Source: Pseudarthrobacter phenanthrenivorans | GTDB lineage: Bacteria; Actinomycetota; Actinomycetes; Actinomycetales; Micrococcaceae | Direction of reading: 5' to 3' | Assembly (NCBI RefSeq): GCF_000813845.1 | Contig: NZ_JWTB01000002.1 | Location: 1-64,000 of the forward strand | DNA length: 64,000 nucleotides | Part shown: positions 62,096 to 64,000 of the stretch, in pieces | Numbering within the stretch: the first letter of the stretch is position 1 | How the letters are laid out: each line of letters opens with the position of its first letter | The notes under the pieces: model-generated | The model's input: the letters and a program-made list of their open reading frames with translations, nothing else | Told to the model about the DNA's origin: nothing | Databases searched by the model: none | Position numbers and translations under genes: made by a program

Positions 62096-62839
62096 ATGAA
62101 CATATCGACCCAGGCTGACCAGGCCGCCGGACACGCCCAAGCAGGGAAAGGCCGCGGGGTGGTAGTCACCGGCGGTTCCAGCGGGATCGGCAAGGCCATT
62201 GCCGAGGCCTTCCTGGCCAACGGGGACCGGGTGGCCGTCCTGGACCGGGCTGGAGGTGACGGCACCATCCAGGTGGACGTTGCGGATGAAGCCAGCGTCC
62301 GGGCCGCGTTCGCTGAGGCCCGGGAGAGGCTGGGCGGCATCGACGTCCTGGTCAACAGCGCGGGCCTGCTGACGGAGTCCCCACTGGAGGACATGTCCCT
62401 GGCCATGTGGAACGAGACCCTCACGGTGGACCTGACCGGTGTGTTCCTCTGCTGCCGGGAGGTGGTGGGGGAGATGCGGCAGCGCAAGTGGGGCCGCATC
62501 ATCAACATCGCCTCCCAGCTGGCCATCAAGGGCGGTGTGGGGTTGACGCACTACAGTGCCGCGAAGGCAGGCGTGGTGGGTCTTTCCAAGGCGCTTGCCC
62601 TGGAGACGGCGGCCGACAATGTGCTGGTCAACTGCATCGCCCCAGGCCCGATTGAAACGCCTTTGGTGGAGGGCATCTCGGAAAGCTGGAAGGCCGCGAA
62701 ACGGGCTGAACTTCCGCTCCGGCGCTTCGGGACGCCGGCGGAAGTGGCACCGGCGGCAGTGCTGCTGGCCAGCGACCCGGGCGGAAACCTGTTCGTGGGA
62801 CAGACGCTGGGGCCCAACTCCGGCGACGTCATGCCGTAA
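62096..62839 (+). CDS. SDR family oxidoreductase 2
   Basis: Short-chain dehydrogenase of 247 aa: TGGSSGIGKAIAEAFLANGD, VLVNSAGLL, IASQLAIKGG, HYSAAKAGVVGLSKAL and PIETPLVEGIS. Second SDR of the operon; the two paralogues probably act on successive intermediates, for example keto and hydroxy forms of a ring. AAGGAAAGGAC upstream of the ATG. Confidence 0.92.
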   Translation: MNISTQADQAAGHAQAGKGRGVVVTGGSSGIGKAIAEAFLANGDRVAVLDRAGGDGTIQVDVADEASVRAAFAEARERLGGIDVLVNSAGLLTESPLEDMSLAMWNETLTVDLTGVFLCCREVVGEMRQRKWGRIINIASQLAIKGGVGLTHYSAAKAGVVGLSKALALETAADNVLVNCIAPGPIETPLVEGISESWKAAKRAELPLRRFGTPAEVAPAAVLLASDPGGNLFVGQTLGPNSGDVMP

Positions 62840-62853
62840 GGAAGGGGAGCGAC

Positions 62854-63231
62854 ATGTGCGGTGCCTGCGGAAGGACCACCGTTGCCGATCCTGCCCTGGG
62901 ACCGGTGCGGACCATGCGGCAACATCTGATCGTGGCCGCCACGGTCAACGCCGTTTGCGCCGGCCTTCCGGGCGCCCCGAAGGTTACTGCCCTCAAGGAC
63001 GGGTGGCTGATTACCGGCGCCGCCGGGGCTTCGATGCAGTGCCAGACGCTTGAAGAACTGTGGTCCGCCGTGCTCGGCTGCTTTCCTGACGCAGTGGTTG
63101 TAGATCGACTGCGTACACGGCGGCAGGCGTACGCAGCTGATCCAGCCAACGCGGGCCTGCCGGCACGCGCGGCTGGAATGCATCCGAACCCGGATGCGGC
63201 CAATACCCCAAAGGAGATTGTGAATGACTGA
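62854..63231 (+). CDS. Small CxxC protein of the asparaginase operon
   Basis: Protein of 125 aa beginning MCGACGRTTVADP, with a CGAC zinc- or redox-like motif at the N-terminus and a later CQTLEELWSAVLGCFPD helix. No family recognised. Overlaps the flavin oxidoreductase gene by 8 nt. Possibly an accessory or metal-binding partner. Confidence 0.6.
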   Translation: MCGACGRTTVADPALGPVRTMRQHLIVAATVNAVCAGLPGAPKVTALKDGWLITGAAGASMQCQTLEELWSAVLGCFPDAVVVDRLRTRRQAYAADPANAGLPARAAGMHPNPDAANTPKEIVND

Positions 63232-64000
63232 CTACACCCCGCTCTGGTCACCCATCCGGATCGGTTCCACGGAACTGGAGAACCGGATTGCGCTGGCTCC
63301 CATGACGAGGATCAGCGCAACGGAGGACGGGCACGCCACGGAAAGAATGGCTTCCTACTATCGGACGTTTGCCCGCGGCGGCTTCGGGCTGCTGATCACG
63401 GAAGGCATCTATCCGGACACCGCCCACAGCCAGGGCTACCACTTCCAGCCCGGCATCGCCACGGAGGAGCAGGCCCGGTCCTGGGCGGACGTGGTGGACG
63501 GGGTTCACGCGGAGGGGGCCAAGATCTTCGCCCAGCTGATGCACGCGGGGGCGCAGAGCCAGGGGAACCGGTATGTGGCCACCTCGGTGGGACCCTCGGC
63601 GGTGGCGCCCAAGGGGGAGCAGCTGGGGTTCTACCGCGGCGAAGGCCCCTATCCCGTTCCTTCCGCGATCACCCTGTCCCAGATGCAAGAGGTGCGGGAT
63701 GGCTTCGTGTCGGCAGCACTGCACGCGCAGCGGGCCGGCTTTGACGGCGTCGAGATCCACGGTGCCAACGGGTACCTGTTGGACCAGTTCCTCACGGACT
63801 ACCTGAACCAGCGCGACGACCAGTACGGCGGCTCAGCGGAAAACAGGGTGCGGCTGGCCGCTGAAATCTGCCACGACGTCCGCGAGGCCGTTGGCCCGGA
63901 CATGACGGTGGGGATCCGCATCTCCCAGGCCAAGGTCAGCGACACCGAGCACAAGTGGAGCGGGGGAGTGGAAGAAGCCCAGGTCATTTTTGGCGCACTG
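63224..64000 (+). CDS. NADH:flavin oxidoreductase, Old Yellow Enzyme family (cut by window end)
   Basis: Partial gene, 259 codons to the window end, open throughout. MTDYTPLWSPIRIGSTELENRIALAPMTRI, GGFGLLITEG, AQLMHAGAQS and FDGVEIHGANGYLLDQFLTDYLNQRDDQYGGSAENRVRLA are OYE hallmarks. It reduces activated C=C bonds, fitting degradation of a ring compound. ATG at 63224 with AAGGAG upstream, 8-nt overlap with the CxxC gene. Confidence 0.9.
   Translation, partial: MTDYTPLWSPIRIGSTELENRIALAPMTRISATEDGHATERMASYYRTFARGGFGLLITEGIYPDTAHSQGYHFQPGIATEEQARSWADVVDGVHAEGAKIFAQLMHAGAQSQGNRYVATSVGPSAVAPKGEQLGFYRGEGPYPVPSAITLSQMQEVRDGFVSAALHAQRAGFDGVEIHGANGYLLDQFLTDYLNQRDDQYGGSAENRVRLAAEICHDVREAVGPDMTVGIRISQAKVSDTEHKWSGGVEEAQVIFGAL

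Noticed and set aside
1..64000. Prophage, insertion sequence, integrase, tRNA or rRNA genes
   Set aside because: None of the protein or sequence signatures for these was recognised anywhere in the window.

Overview
The window is high-GC DNA with dense gene packing, frequent GTG/TTG starts and many 4-nt stop/start overlaps (GTGA/ATGA). With the gene families present (PSRP/PEP synthase pair, split 5-oxoprolinase genes, DUF969/DUF979, DUF1214/DUF1254 pair, OFA transporter plus 48-aa partner), it looks like a chromosomal segment of a soil actinobacterium. Arthrobacter/Pseudarthrobacter (Micrococcaceae) is the best guess; this is inference, since no rRNA or tRNA gene is present. No insertion sequence, prophage, integrase or CRISPR array was seen.

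Layout. 0.1-1.3 kb: an aminoglycoside-phosphotransferase-fold kinase, then eight 32-bp tandem repeats, each carrying a perfect anti-Shine-Dalgarno complement. 1.3-10.3 kb: oxoproline locus 1 (PxpA, a PxpB-PxpC fusion, a biotin carboxylase-BCCP fusion), a GntR/FadR regulator, and a DUF969/DUF979 permease with a DUF2891 protein. A 13-bp palindrome lies upstream of both transcription units. 10.4-16.3 kb: small membrane proteins, a stomatin-like protein, PSRP and PEP synthase. 16.3-26.4 kb: mixed genes, namely SnoaL-like, LuxR, CPBP protease, DinB, K+ channel, GNAT, DUF1214/DUF1254, FAD dehydrogenase and two secreted phosphoesterases. 26.8-30.1 kb: OFA transporter with small subunit, a strongly structured intergenic region, DUF2177 and DUF1295. 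30.3-38 kb: secreted proteins, a TerC transporter under a yybP-ykoY (Mn2+) riboswitch, an HNH nuclease, TMEM175 and a lipid-kinase-like protein. 38-49.3 kb: hypotheticals, a rifampicin-phosphotransferase-like enzyme, an NCS1 permease with a cyclase-SnoaL fusion, a GYD protein, and a MarR-SRPBCC-amidohydrolase operon with a clear operator. 49.3-64 kb: a secreted propeller protein, oxoproline locus 2 (PxpC, PxpB, biotin carboxylase, BCCP, PxpA) with a divergent PucR regulator, then a LacI-controlled operon (asparaginase, deacetylase-fold enzyme, MFS, two SDRs, a small CxxC protein, an Old-Yellow-Enzyme-type oxidoreductase cut by the window end).

How it works together. Much of the window concerns amide, lactam or imide chemistry. 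The most interesting feature is that both oxoproline loci pair the PxpA/B/C genes with a dedicated biotin carboxylase and biotin carrier. PxpB and PxpC are homologous to the carboxyltransferase part of urea carboxylase. Each locus therefore encodes all parts of a urea-carboxylase-like machine plus the LamB/YcsF hydrolase, fused in locus 1 and fully split in locus 2. I propose, as inference, that these are biotin-dependent lactam or cyclic-amide opening systems rather than plain 5-oxoprolinases. Regulatory DNA is unusually legible: operators for the GntR, MarR and LacI regulators, a riboswitch, and many GC-rich hairpins without T-tracts at gene ends.
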